NCBI GenBank assembly: GCA_929200485.1 | Contig: CAKMZU010000006.1 | Span: forward strand, 2,558-26,071 | Length of the DNA: 23,514 nucleotides | Direction: 5' to 3' | Source of the DNA: an uncultured Gammaproteobacteria bacterium | GTDB taxonomy: Bacteria > Pseudomonadota > Gammaproteobacteria > Pseudomonadales > DT-91 | In this document: one piece after another, positions 7,900 to 14,823 of the stretch | How the letters are laid out: each line of letters starts with the position of its first letter | Numbering within the stretch: position 1 is the first letter of the stretch | Position numbers and translations under genes: made by a program | Notes under the pieces: model-generated | Told to the model about the DNA's origin: nothing | What the model saw: the letters and a program-made list of their open reading frames with translations, nothing else | Databases searched by the model: none

Positions 7900-9036
7900 T
7901 TGGAAGGCATCAAACGCATCATCTCTATCGATTGCTTGCGCGGCCTGGTTATTATATTAATGACGCTAGATCATGTCCGCGAAGTATTTCATCTAGTCCC
8001 AATTGATGACCCTATTCCTGAAGGAGATGGAGTCAGCTTATACGTTACGCGCTGGATAACTCATCTTTGTGCCCCTGTGTTCGTCTTTCTTGCAGGGCTT
8101 TCTGTGTACCTTCAATTAGAACTTGCACATTTTTCAAAAAATCATATTCAATGGATGTTAGTTAAACGTGGGTTGTTTTTGATTCTCGTCGAGTTTACTT
8201 TAATTTCACTTTTTTGGTATGTCGGGCTGGATAAACACACTTATCAGTTGTTGGCTCAGGTCATCTGGGCCATTGGTTGTTCTATGCTATTTTTAGCCCT
8301 TGCACTGTATTTGCCGTTTTGGTTAATGGTTGTTGTTGCTTTAGGCATTGTTTTTGGTCACAACATCACTGATAGCTTTCAGTCAGATTCGTTATTGTGG
8401 AATATATTTATTGAAGATCACCTGTTCCATCTTTCGAAGCAGGTAGATTTAGAGACGTTATACCCTTTATTGCCGTGGTTTGGGATTATTGTATTGGGTT
8501 TTATCGCAGGACGATGGTTTTTCAAGCGTGAAGGAACCTTGGTGCTTGATCTTAAGCGTATTGCCCTTTTGTCCATTGCTTCGTTGATTGTCGGTTTTAT
8601 CCTAAGGTTAAGCACACAGTATGGAGACCCCTTCGGATGGCATGTTCATAGCAGTGAAGCGAGAACATTAATGGATTTTTTTAATGTTGAAAAATATCCA
8701 CCTTCTCTGGATTTTTTGTTGTTTACTCTACCCATCGGTCTGTTATTTCTCTGTGTGGCGCAAATATTTGATACCAGCTTCTGGGTAAGGGTTTTTAAAG
8801 TATACGGGCAAGTACCGTTTTTCTATTATGTGGCGCATCTCGGACTGGTTGTAGCGTTGGATAGATTGACAGGGTTTTTCATTTCAGGTCACTGGCAGCG
8901 TTTTCAAACAGGGAGTATATTGGCCATTTGGCTAATTACCCTGGGAGTTATTTTAATGCTGTATTGGCCATGCCGACGATTTTCCAGTTTAAAACAACAC
9001 AATAAAAATCAGTGGCCAATATTAAATTATCTATAA
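7900..9036 (+). CDS. DUF1624 / HGSNAT-type membrane acyltransferase
   Basis: A 378-residue polytopic inner-membrane protein with about ten hydrophobic segments. The N-terminus RIISIDCLRGLVIILMTLDH is the hallmark of the DUF1624 / heparan-alpha-glucosaminide N-acetyltransferase catalytic family (the R-x2-SxDxxRG-x-xxxxMxxDH pattern). A second family motif, THLCAPVFVFLAGLS, follows at about 55-70. KYPPSLDFLLFTLPIG near residue 263 is the third conserved block. Members move acyl groups from acetyl-CoA across the membrane onto sugars or other acceptors; the bacterial acceptor is usually unknown. The gene starts at TTG behind a strong SD. It stands alone, between two palindromic repeat elements and between direct copies of a 19-bp box, so it may sit on a small mobile or rearranged segment. 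Family call is confident, substrate unknown. Confidence 0.85.
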   Translation: MEGIKRIISIDCLRGLVIILMTLDHVREVFHLVPIDDPIPEGDGVSLYVTRWITHLCAPVFVFLAGLSVYLQLELAHFSKNHIQWMLVKRGLFLILVEFTLISLFWYVGLDKHTYQLLAQVIWAIGCSMLFLALALYLPFWLMVVVALGIVFGHNITDSFQSDSLLWNIFIEDHLFHLSKQVDLETLYPLLPWFGIIVLGFIAGRWFFKREGTLVLDLKRIALLSIASLIVGFILRLSTQYGDPFGWHVHSSEARTLMDFFNVEKYPPSLDFLLFTLPIGLLFLCVAQIFDTSFWVRVFKVYGQVPFFYYVAHLGLVVALDRLTGFFISGHWQRFQTGSILAIWLITLGVILMLYWPCRRFSSLKQHNKNQWPILNYL

Positions 9037-9041
9037 AATGG

Positions 9042-9060
9042 TTCTAGGACGGCCTTCTAG
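9042..9060 (+). repeat. 19-bp box, copy downstream of the acyltransferase
   Basis: TTCTAGGACGGCCTTCTAG, 16/19 identical to 7816-7834 and in the same orientation. It begins 5 bp after the acyltransferase stop and its CTAG end is also the outer tip of the next palindrome. Confidence 0.5.
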
Positions 9061-9210
9061 TACATCGTGTCAAAAGGTTTGTCGCATGTAAGGTATCTTC
9101 CGACGGGCTCAGGATGAGCGGGAGAGTAGATAACCGCTCACACTGAGCTTGTCGAAGTGTGTTTATAAGAATAGTGCTTACCCGACAATCGGTTTGACAT
9201 GATGTACTAG
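9057..9210. repeat. Imperfect long palindrome (MITE/REP-like element 2)
   Basis: CTAGTACATCGTGTCAAA (9057-9074) is the reverse complement of 9193-9210 (TTTGACATGATGTACTAG) with one mismatch. The arms continue inward: GTTTGTCG with CGACAATC, then the block GACGGGCTCAGGATGAGCGG with CCGCTCACACTGAGCTTGTC (16/20). These close on a loop of about 12 nt (9122-9133, GAGAGTAGATAA). The right arm holds CTGAGCTTGTCGAAG, a sequence type common in dispersed bacterial palindromic repeats. It fills the gap between the acyltransferase and the MFS gene and encodes nothing. Confidence 0.65.
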
Positions 9211-9241
9211 TTCTGTTCTTTGTCATTTGTAGTCAAAACTA

Positions 9242-10597
9242 ATGTTGCCGAGTAAAGAGATCATGCATCAGGAGACAAACGCGCAAAGCCCTTTTAAATC
9301 ACTCTTAATGACAAGTTTGGGCGGTTGTTTTGAATTCTATGATTTCATCATTTTTGTATTATTTGGGCCTTATTTTAGTCAGGTGATTTTTCCTGCAGAG
9401 GCTGAAAATTCAATTATTCCGTTGCTGCAAGTTTATGCAGTTTTTGCTGTTGGTTATATAGCAAGACCTATAGGTGGTATTTTTATTTCGCACCTTGGTG
9501 ATCAATATGGTCGCCGAAAAGCCATGATATTGAGCGTCTGTATCATGAGCACTTGTACGCTTATGATGGGGTTGCTGCCCGGTTATGCTCACATAGGAAT
9601 ATGGGCACCTGTTTTGTTTTCTACATTCAGGATACTGCAAGGCATCGCTTTAGGAGGTGAGTTGCCTGGGTGTATTACATATATCTCAGAGATGTTGCCG
9701 CAGGCTAGAGGGATCTCTTGCGCTATCGTATTCGGAATTGTTGGTCTGAGTGTTTCTTTGGGTGCATTTAACGAATGGTTAATTGCAAGCTTGTTATCTG
9801 AACAAGCGGTTTATGATTTTGGTTGGCGTATCCCGTTCATTTTGGGGTTCTTCTTAGGTGCAGTGACATTAATTATTCGTTTAAAGTCACAAGAGACGCT
9901 AAACTTTCGAGCCAAAAAAAAAGAGAAACGAAAAGCTCATGGCCGATCAGATCTGCCACCGATTGTTTTTATTTTACGATTTTTTCCTTTACAGGCAATT
10001 GGAGGAGGATTGATAACGGGTTACGTTGCGTCTTTAGTGAGTTTGGTTTATTTGGTGATGAATGCCTATTTGTTAGATCTAGGTTATCAGGACACGCATA
10101 TTGCCAGTGCGCTTTCAATAAATATGCTTATTACATCAATCTTATATATATTTTGGGGTTATTTTTCAGACAAAATAAATTTTCGCAAAGTGTTGGTGTT
10201 ATCGATTCTTGTTTTTTGGGTTGTTTTGCCTGTTATTTACCAGCGAATTATTGATCATCAAGGCATTTTACTGTGTAACCTTTTGACTCTGGCTGTCTTT
10301 AACTCTATTGGTTGGGCGACAATCCCCAAAACACTTGCTGAAATATTTCCGACCGAAGCAAGGTTCAGTGGTGTTGCGCTCAGCTATAACCTGGGTTTTG
10401 CAACTCTTGGCGGATTAGCGCCTGTGACCGTGACTTACTTTATGGCTGAGCTAAATTCTCCATTTGTCCCTGTATGGTATTTGTGGGGTGCCTCAGTATT
10501 TTGTTTGATAGGCTTGTTAATGATTTATATTGGCAATAAACAATTGGGTATTCATGATCATATTGCCAATGAGTTAGAGCAAAAAAATGCACGCTGA
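9242..10597 (+). CDS. MFS transporter, metabolite:H+ symporter (ProP/MHS-like) family
   Basis: A 451-residue inner-membrane transporter with twelve predicted membrane segments. TM1 carries SLGGCFEFYDFIIFVLFGP, the start typical of the metabolite:H+ symporter group (compare GNxLEWYDF in ProP and ShiA). TM2 ends in ARPIGGIFISHLGDQYGRRK, containing the MFS signature GxxxDxxGRR/K between TM2 and TM3. TM4 begins RILQGIALGGELPG, also diagnostic. A basic cytoplasmic loop (KKKEKRKAHGR, about residues 224-234) separates the two halves. The substrate is probably a small organic acid, osmolyte or amino acid; it cannot be narrowed. The start is either the ATG at 9242, without an SD, or the in-frame ATG at 9263, which has AAAGAG in front and may be the true one. 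It stands alone and is convergent, 14 bp apart, with the secreted-protein gene. Confidence 0.85.
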   Translation: MLPSKEIMHQETNAQSPFKSLLMTSLGGCFEFYDFIIFVLFGPYFSQVIFPAEAENSIIPLLQVYAVFAVGYIARPIGGIFISHLGDQYGRRKAMILSVCIMSTCTLMMGLLPGYAHIGIWAPVLFSTFRILQGIALGGELPGCITYISEMLPQARGISCAIVFGIVGLSVSLGAFNEWLIASLLSEQAVYDFGWRIPFILGFFLGAVTLIIRLKSQETLNFRAKKKEKRKAHGRSDLPPIVFILRFFPLQAIGGGLITGYVASLVSLVYLVMNAYLLDLGYQDTHIASALSINMLITSILYIFWGYFSDKINFRKVLVLSILVFWVVLPVIYQRIIDHQGILLCNLLTLAVFNSIGWATIPKTLAEIFPTEARFSGVALSYNLGFATLGGLAPVTVTYFMAELNSPFVPVWYLWGASVFCLIGLLMIYIGNKQLGIHDHIANELEQKNAR

Positions 10598-10611
10598 TAG
10601 TGATAGAAGCG

Positions 10612-11412
10612 TTATTTTCCTCCAAATAGGTATTTATTTTGATTCAATAACTTCTCCTTTACGGGAGGAGGTAGGCGTTTTTTATTTTTTATTAGTTTTT
10701 TGTTTGTGTTTATTGTTGCCATGCAAAGTCTCTCCAGGCTTGTAGGCTTTTCTTCAGGTCCGCCAAGATATTGAATTTTTGCATCAGTGGTCGTGACCTC
10801 TAGTCTGAGAGCAGGTTGCACCGCATCATAGGGTATCTTATAGGCGGGGGTGGATTTACCATTGCTTGAATGTAAGGAGATTTCCTTTTTGTCCATATCA
10901 ATCAGGAGTATATGTTTTTTGCCTGAATTGAAAACTCTCTTAGGTTTGTGAACGCCATGAGAGGCATTCTCTCCGTTAATTGAGAATTTAGAAGAATTTT
11001 TCTGCCAGCATGCGCTGAAATTATTTCTAAGACTCTCAAAATTGGATTGCGAGAAATTGCTGTCAACTACGCCAATTTGATCAAGGAGATAACGACCAAT
11101 AAGGGTGTGAGGCCAGTAAATCATCCAGGCATGAATGCCCGAGCGATAAGATTCTCCCATCCAGACATCATGTTCGAGATCATAACCAGTTCTTCCCCAG
11201 AAGACGGGTTTGATATGCTTGTATTTCTTGTGAGCACGATAGTCTGAGTTATGCGGGCTGAAACCGTTATACTGAGATGACCTATGTGTTTGACATTGAT
11301 TTGATAGTAGCGCTTTGATTATTGGGTTGTCGGTAATAAATTTTTTTCCAGCATAAGTAAGGTTGAATGTAGTTACGATGAGTAACGTTAAAGCAATCAA
11401 ATAAAATTTCAT
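10612..11412 (-). CDS. Secreted protein of unknown function
   Basis: A 266-residue protein when started at the ATG whose complement is 11410-11412. That start gives a clean signal peptide (MKFYLIALTLLIVTTFNLTYA, cleavage before GKK). An in-frame start at 11451 would add 13 residues in front of it and looks wrong. The mature part is soluble, rich in Lys, Asn and Ser, with one central aromatic block (about 68-105: PVFWGRTGYDLEHDVWMGES, then HAWMIYWPHTLIGRYLL). It has few cysteines (about residues 40 and 129, plus one near the C-terminus), compatible with a periplasmic or extracellular fold. I recognise no family. It is separated from trpG by 65 bp and read in the same direction, but nothing links it to tryptophan synthesis. 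No SD is visible. Confidence 0.65.
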   Translation of the reverse strand: MKFYLIALTLLIVTTFNLTYAGKKFITDNPIIKALLSNQCQTHRSSQYNGFSPHNSDYRAHKKYKHIKPVFWGRTGYDLEHDVWMGESYRSGIHAWMIYWPHTLIGRYLLDQIGVVDSNFSQSNFESLRNNFSACWQKNSSKFSINGENASHGVHKPKRVFNSGKKHILLIDMDKKEISLHSSNGKSTPAYKIPYDAVQPALRLEVTTTDAKIQYLGGPEEKPTSLERLCMATINTNKKLIKNKKRLPPPVKEKLLNQNKYLFGGK

Positions 11413-11477
11413 ATAAATTGTCAATAAGGCTGCGTTTAAGCATTCTGACAATGTACATACGGTTTTGTTTTATCTCT

Positions 11478-12134
11478 TTATTGGTTAAATAAAAAGTTAC
11501 TGAGCAGTTCTTTGCCCCCTTCGGTAGCATAAGATTCGGGATGAAATTGGATGCCTGTGATGGGGTACTGCTTGTGTTGAATCGCCATAATTTCAGCAGT
11601 TGTTTCATCGAGAGAATTATTAAACGCTACAAGCGGTTTCTCTGATGCAATAGCGGTCACTTCAAAGCACTCAGGTATGGTGTTATTTTCTGCAACTAGC
11701 GAATGATAACGCATGACGGATAGTGGATGAGGTGTGTTCAGAAAAACACCCGATTGCGTATGATCGATATCGCTCACTTTACCGTGCATAGGCAATGGTG
11801 CTCGAATAACCTTTCCGCCAAAGGCATGGACCATGCCTTGCATGCCGAGACAAACGCCAAGGGTTGGAATGGTTTTTCCAAGGGTTTGAATGACATCAAG
11901 GCAAACGCCGAAATAGGCTTTGTCGTCAGGAGAGCCAGGGCCTGGTGAAATGATTAAGCGGTCTGGCCTGGCAGCTTGAATTTCTTCAAGTGACACTTCA
12001 TCATTGCGCTTCACGGTTAATTTAAAATCATAAATCTGACCGCGTTGTTTTGCTGACGTTAAAATTTCACCGAAAAACTGATAGAGATTATAGGTGAAAG
12101 AATCATAGTTATCGATAATGTAAACGTGCATCAT
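11478..12134 (-). CDS. trpG: Anthranilate synthase component II (glutamine amidotransferase)
   Basis: This 218-residue class I glutamine amidotransferase releases ammonia from glutamine for anthranilate synthase. It begins VYIIDNYDSFTYNLYQF, the standard TrpG/PabA N-terminus. PGPGSPDD at about 64-71 lines the oxyanion site. The nucleophile is Cys95 in GVCLGMQG; MHGK at 116-119 is conserved; the catalytic His and Glu are His198 and Glu200 in FHPES. The gene starts 6 bp after the trpE stop with AAGG in front, so it is the last gene of trpR-trpE-trpG. Sequence alone separates TrpG from PabA poorly, and the protein may serve both anthranilate and 4-amino-4-deoxychorismate synthesis; linkage to trpE and trpR supports trpG. 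Confidence 0.9.
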   Translation of the reverse strand: MMHVYIIDNYDSFTYNLYQFFGEILTSAKQRGQIYDFKLTVKRNDEVSLEEIQAARPDRLIISPGPGSPDDKAYFGVCLDVIQTLGKTIPTLGVCLGMQGMVHAFGGKVIRAPLPMHGKVSDIDHTQSGVFLNTPHPLSVMRYHSLVAENNTIPECFEVTAIASEKPLVAFNNSLDETTAEIMAIQHKQYPITGIQFHPESYATEGGKELLSNFLFNQ

Positions 12135-12140
12135 TAAACC

Positions 12141-13520
12141 TTACTCAGTCACCATAAATTGATCTAAAACTTTTTTAGTGCCCGCAAATTTCCGAACAAT
12201 CTCTTGATATTCATCTTCTGGGTTTGAATCATAAACATTGCCACCACAGGTTTGTACATAAGCATCGGAGCCTGAGACAAAAATGGTTCGGATAGGAATG
12301 GCAAAGGTGCAATCGCCATTAAATGAAAACGTACCAACGGCACCACCATAAGGACCACGGCCATCGGATTCAAGGTCATCAATGATTTTCATCGCTTCAA
12401 TTTTTGGTGCACCCGATAACGTCCCGGCGGGGAAGTTACTGGCTAAAGCGCTAAACATGTCGTTCTTCTCATCAATAATGCCGACGATTTCGCTGGAGAT
12501 ATGTTGCACATGGCTAAAGCGTTTAATATCCATCAGGCTTCTGACTTTTACGGTACCAAATTGAGCGACTCGACCAATGTCATTACGGTGAAGATCCACA
12601 ATCATATTGTGCTCGGCAATTTCCTTAGGGTCGTTTAAGAGCTTACGCGCTAGTGACAAATCTTCTTTTTGGTCTTTGCCGCGCCCTACAGTACCCGCAA
12701 GAGGGAAGGTTTCCATCTCGCCCTGACGTAGTCGAAATAGGAGTTCAGGGCTTGCGCCTATTAATTTCTGTTGATTAAATTTAAGGTAATACATCTGTGG
12801 CGAAGGATTGACTTCGCGCATCTGTTCATAAATATTGATGGTATCGCCAGTGATAGAAAAGCGTTTTTTAAAACCGACTTCGGTTTGGAAAATCTTGCCG
12901 GCGAGAATGTCATCCTTAACTTTAAGCACAGCCGATTTGTGTTGTGCTTTAGTCATTGTTTCGCCAAGGTTTTTAATTTCAAGTTGATCATTGCCAGGAT
13001 AAGGCGTTTCCATCACCTCGATTACGCGATCCAAACGGTTTTCTCGGTAATGAAAGTAAAAAACTTCGCCCGTCATTTTATCAAGCACTAAACCATCGGT
13101 ATAAAAACCAAACCGGAAGGCGTCGAATAGATCGTTAGTTTGCACATTAAGGGCTGGTTCAAAGTAGTTAATGGCATCGTAGCCCAAGTAACCTGTTAGG
13201 CCTCCAGCATACTGTCTTGAGATGACATTCTGCGGGATAATTTCCTGCAAAAGATAATAAGGGTTGTCGCTTTCGTAGTGTTTACAAATACCTGCGCGAT
13301 CTTCAATGGTCAATGTTTTGCCATTGGCAAATATTTGGTATTCAGGGTCAAAACCAATAATGGTGTGGCGAGCCATATGGCTGTCTTCGCCTAACGATTC
13401 CAGAATAAAGCAATGATCGAAGGTCTTCTCAATTTTTTTGAATAGCTCAAAGAAATCGCAATCATCGCTCACCTTTTGATATTTGGGTTTGCGTGGAAGT
13501 GAAAAGGCCGAGGGTTTCAT
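12141..13520 (-). CDS. trpE: Anthranilate synthase component I
   Basis: A 459-residue chorismate-utilising enzyme that converts chorismate and ammonia to anthranilate. The feedback-site LES element is present (FILESLGEDSH, 38-48). The C-terminal catalytic domain has GASPELLFR (255-263), EHNMIVDLHRNDIGRV (303-318), HVQHISSEI (337-345), NFPAGTLSGAPK (362-373), GPYGGAVG (389-396) and PEDEYQEIVRKF (434-445). Three blocks differ from the usual form: the common AGTRPRG is AGTVGRG (275-281), DLGRND is DLHRND (309-314), and the usual AGxGIVxDS reads TCGGNVYDS (424-432). The ATG overlaps the trpR stop as ATGA, implying translational coupling. The rest of the pathway (trpDCFBA) is not in the window. 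A PabB role is less likely given the trpR linkage and the LES element. Confidence 0.88.
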   Translation of the reverse strand: MKPSAFSLPRKPKYQKVSDDCDFFELFKKIEKTFDHCFILESLGEDSHMARHTIIGFDPEYQIFANGKTLTIEDRAGICKHYESDNPYYLLQEIIPQNVISRQYAGGLTGYLGYDAINYFEPALNVQTNDLFDAFRFGFYTDGLVLDKMTGEVFYFHYRENRLDRVIEVMETPYPGNDQLEIKNLGETMTKAQHKSAVLKVKDDILAGKIFQTEVGFKKRFSITGDTINIYEQMREVNPSPQMYYLKFNQQKLIGASPELLFRLRQGEMETFPLAGTVGRGKDQKEDLSLARKLLNDPKEIAEHNMIVDLHRNDIGRVAQFGTVKVRSLMDIKRFSHVQHISSEIVGIIDEKNDMFSALASNFPAGTLSGAPKIEAMKIIDDLESDGRGPYGGAVGTFSFNGDCTFAIPIRTIFVSGSDAYVQTCGGNVYDSNPEDEYQEIVRKFAGTKKVLDQFMVTE

Positions 13521-13774
13521 GGTAAATCCAACGTCGAAGAAGATTTAAAGGCTTTGAGTGCACGTGCACCACGGGAGACGGTAGCAATAGCGACACCTAA
13601 TTCCTTTGCAATTAAGCGTTGCGGCTCTCCTGCCTCCAGGCGTTTAGCAATCAGTATGCGGTTGTTGAATTCCTGCATTTCTGTTGGCGTCAGCAGAAAC
13701 TCAAGCGCAGATATCAGCTCATCTTCGCTTTTTGCTTTTTCTAAAAAGTCTAATAGGTGTTTTGGTGTACTCAT
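13517..13774 (-). CDS. trpR: Tryptophan repressor TrpR, short form
   Basis: An 85-residue DNA-binding protein of the Trp repressor family. LLTPTEMQEFNNRILIAKRL (27-46) matches the [21 protein letters not shown] block of the E. coli protein. The helix-turn-helix is PQRLIAKELGVAIATVSRGA (51-70), aligned with [20 protein letters not shown]. It is about 20 residues shorter than the E. coli protein, mostly at the N-terminal arm. With bound tryptophan, TrpR represses trp promoters; here it is first in its own operon with trpE and trpG, so it should autoregulate. The stop overlaps the trpE start (TCAT on the plus strand, 13517-13520). No Shine-Dalgarno precedes the ATG, and the promoter lies so close that the message may be leaderless. 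Confidence 0.88.
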   Translation of the reverse strand: MSTPKHLLDFLEKAKSEDELISALEFLLTPTEMQEFNNRILIAKRLEAGEPQRLIAKELGVAIATVSRGARALKAFKSSSTLDLP

Positions 13775-13775
13775 G

Positions 13776-13810
13776 CACTAGTATGGTATAACGTAAATTT
13801 TGAATGTCAA
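13776..13810 (-). promoter_or_regulatory. trpR promoter with candidate TrpR operator
   Basis: On the minus strand a perfect -35 TTGACA (13805-13810) is followed after 16 bp by TACCAT (13783-13788); TATACC at 14-bp spacing is an alternative. ACTAGT (13777-13782) overlaps the expected transcription start. E. coli trp operators are built from CTAG-centred half-sites (GTACTAGTTAACTAGTAC), so this is a plausible TrpR site. Predicted initiation falls within a few bases of the trpR ATG. Confidence 0.5.
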
Positions 13811-13912
13811 CCTTATTCTTTTGGAAGATCCCCGTAACACTAAATCCATTTGGGAGTGAACTTTTGTTGCAAAATAATTCTAATGGATAAGAGGAAAAAG
13901 GGTGGTTTATAG

Positions 13913-14656
13913 ATGAAACTTTTTTCATATATATTTTTATTGGTAACCTTACATACTTCATCATGCTCTTTCGCTGGGCTTGGTTTGCATGATTTATTCA
14001 GGAGAAACAAAAACGTTGATCCTGAGAGCGAACAAATAAAAATAAATAAGAAGGCATGGAAAAAAGATGAAAAGAGGAGTCTGGAAATACTTGATCACTT
14101 TGGATTGAAAGAAATTAATATTAAATCAGGAGTTAAGATTGAAACCGCTCCCGATATCAACGACAAAGAGGTTGAATTCGTATTTTTGCCTATAGATAAA
14201 AAATATGGAAAAGAGAAAGTATTAAGTATTAAGTATTCTATTTCTCTTGATAAAGACCGTAAGTATATTGCTGGCTTAAAACCAAAGCTTGACGATAGGC
14301 GAAATATAATCATCAGCTCTAGATATAGAGAGAAGCCGATTTATGCGCCAGAGGTTCTCGAAAGCCATCTTGGTAAGATAAAACTCTTCCATTGCTTTAT
14401 GCTGAAGCTGTTCGTTAGATCAGGAAAAGAAAAAGATCAATTTTATAACCCTAAAATGAGAGTCTCTGCGAAGTATCTTGATCACTATAACAACTTTATT
14501 CGGTACATTAAAGAGGGGGAACTATATCACCTAGATTATGTTGAAAATACGACTGAAACATACGATATATTCAAAGGTTGTCTTGATAAGCATTTTCCCC
14601 TGTCAAAATTCCCAGCTGATTTTGCCAAAAACAAAACAGAATGTACTACAGAATGA
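13913..14656 (+). CDS. Exported protein of a three-member paralogous family, copy 1
   Basis: A 247-residue protein with a signal peptide (MKLFSYIFLLVTLHTSSCSFA, cleavage near SFA/GLG) and a Lys-rich mature part. I recognise no known family. It shares with its two neighbours the motif W49-x2-D52-x3-S56-x3-L60-x-H62-F63-x-L65-x2-I68. A run of beta-strand-like segments follows (about 85-125), then the amphipathic helix block IKLFHCFML (156-164), and a C-terminal pattern ending in DKHFPLSKF (225-233) that matches copy 2 (EKYYPVSKL). GGTGG seven bases before the ATG is the likely SD. The upstream 130 bp is shared in layout with the other copies and with the divergent trpR promoter. The gene is visibly more A+T-rich than trpE or sdaA. 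A periplasmic or secreted accessory role is likely; nothing more specific can be said. Confidence 0.75.
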   Translation: MKLFSYIFLLVTLHTSSCSFAGLGLHDLFRRNKNVDPESEQIKINKKAWKKDEKRSLEILDHFGLKEINIKSGVKIETAPDINDKEVEFVFLPIDKKYGKEKVLSIKYSISLDKDRKYIAGLKPKLDDRRNIIISSRYREKPIYAPEVLESHLGKIKLFHCFMLKLFVRSGKEKDQFYNPKMRVSAKYLDHYNNFIRYIKEGELYHLDYVENTTETYDIFKGCLDKHFPLSKFPADFAKNKTECTTE

Positions 14657-14695
14657 TTTTTGAAAATTTTTAATATTATAGAACTATGTGAGAGG

Positions 14696-14723
14696 TGGTA
14701 TAACATTTCTTTTGAATGTCAAC
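14696..14723 (-). promoter_or_regulatory. Fossil duplicate of the trpR promoter, without trpR
   Basis: TGGTATAAC (14696-14704), a six-base variable spacer, then TTTGAATGTCAAC (14711-14723) repeat 13784-13811, the promoter region of trpR, with 24/28 identical bases. On the minus strand it keeps TTGACA but has lost the ACTAGT operator-like hexamer, and no trpR sequence follows. A further shared block GAGTGAACTTTT lies 43 bp beyond it in both copies (13854-13865 and 14766-14777). Confidence 0.6.
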
Positions 14724-14823
14724 TTTAATCCAATCGAACGAATATAGCCTTTTATATCTTTAGTTGAGTGAACTTTTTTTTTGGCGGATTCTAAACAAGA
14801 ATAGAACAAAGGCTTTGTAAACA

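Noticed and set aside
9823..10254. 143-codon plus-strand frame inside the MFS gene
   Set aside because: Entirely within the transporter in another frame; the MFS motifs fix the real frame.
13719..13964. Minus-strand frame of 81 codons spanning the trpR promoter
   Set aside because: Covers the trpR start region and the start of exported protein copy 1 in the wrong frame; no SD or homology.
13913..13980. Lipobox in exported protein copy 1 (TSSC at 15-18)
   Set aside because: Position -3 is Thr rather than Leu/Val/Ile, paralogues have no Cys at that place, and a normal cleavage site SFA follows.
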